The notes under the pieces were generated by a model. That model had not been told where the DNA came from. It searched no databases and saw only the letters and a list, made by a program, of their open reading frames with translations. The translations under genes were made by a program, and so were the position numbers. A DNA stretch of 64,000 nucleotides from Bacillus sp. (in: firmicutes) (GTDB lineage Bacteria > Bacillota > Bacilli > Bacillales > Salisediminibacteriaceae): contig PWLM01000046.1 in assembly GCA_003560495.1 (NCBI GenBank), forward strand, positions 1 to 64,000, written 5' to 3'. Below, piece by piece: positions 63,800 to 64,000 of this stretch. Position 1 is the first letter of the stretch; every line of letters begins with the position of its first letter.

Positions 63800-64000
63800 C
63801 TACCGCCGCTGTTTTTTTATCATTAAAAATTCGTACGGCTCCAGCGTCATAAACTCTCCAAGAATACTTTCCCCGGTGTCCTTCACACTGGAGGCAAGAT
63901 GATGCCACTCCCCCGGGGACGGCAGCTGTATTTCGAAGATCCGTTTTGTCGGGTTTAAATATATGGAGATATCTCCTGCTGCTTCAAGTAAGGTATAGCC
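63800..64000 (-). CDS. amyX: type I pullulanase, C-terminal end (runs off the right edge)
   Basis: The last 66 residues of a protein whose start lies beyond the window, ending QLPSPGEWHHLASS, SILGEFMTLEPYEFLMI. The EPYEF end with a beta-sandwich domain is that of GH13 glycosidases, and B. subtilis amyX (pullulanase) is next to ytmP. The call rests on position and a short sequence, so it is moderate. Confidence 0.6.
   Translation of the reverse strand, partial: GYTLLEAAGDISIYLNPTKRIFEIQLPSPGEWHHLASSVKDTGESILGEFMTLEPYEFLMIKKQRR

Overview
This window is a chromosome segment of a Bacillaceae bacterium, GC roughly in the mid-40s percent by eye, most likely a salt- and alkali-tolerant one. Most genes and their order match the Bacillus subtilis 'ytz/ytx' arc running from pfkA to amyX: pfkA-accAD-malic enzyme-dnaE-nrnA-ytpI-ytoI-ytkL-ytkK-ackA-ytxK-tpx-yteJ-sppA-nadK-ytcJ-thiI-nifZ-ezrA-hisJ-ytsP-rpsD-tyrS-acuABC-ccpA-aroA-ytxJHG-murC-sftA-ytpQ-ytoQ-ytoP-ytzB-ytnP-trmB-ytmP-amyX. 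The exported proteins (the large PBP and two lipoproteins) are very acidic, and a BCCT-type transporter is present, as expected for a haloalkaliphile. Genes for spore functions that sit at three fixed places in this arc in B. subtilis (ytrH/ytrI, ytfJ/ytfI, sspA) are absent at those places, which suggests a lineage that no longer sporulates.

Layout. 0-4.4 kb: central carbon and fatty-acid supply (pfkA, accA, accD, a FadR-type GntR regulator, NADP-type malic enzyme), all on the minus strand, with a FadR-like operator just downstream of an extended -10 promoter. 4.5-11 kb: SOS-controlled dnaE with a LexA box, nanoRNase nrnA, ytpI, ytoI. 11-24 kb: a lipoprotein, metallo-hydrolase ytkL, an M24 peptidase, ytkK, a universal stress protein, ackA/ytxK, a VKOR-like membrane protein behind paired CsoR/CstR-like operators, tpx, yteJ, sppA, nadK, ytcJ. 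24-24.6 kb: an IS1182 remnant and a structured repeat. 24.7-36 kb: thiI-nifZ, ezrA, hisJ, ytsP, rpsD with a structured leader, a BCCT transporter with an altered aromatic box, and tyrS behind a Tyr T-box. 36-46 kb: a class A PBP with an Asn-rich repetitive tail, acuABC, mtnN, ccpA, aroA. 46-58 kb: ytxJHG, aminopeptidase, murC, a NAPRTase operon, sftA, ytpQ, a PTS-like IIC, a lipoprotein, ytoQ. 58-64 kb: ytoP, ytzB, ytnP, trmB, ytmP and the 3' end of a pullulanase.

The most unusual feature is a family of structured intergenic repeats (about 24.4, 29.4, 48.7, 58.5-58.9 and 60.7-61.1 kb). The two longest copies are in opposite orientation and each lies between a convergent gene pair. Each is flanked on both sides by near-identical copies of the local terminator hairpin, while the hairpins differ between the two sites. 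This looks like an element that inserts at terminators and duplicates them as a roughly 35-38 bp target, and I know of no described family that does this.
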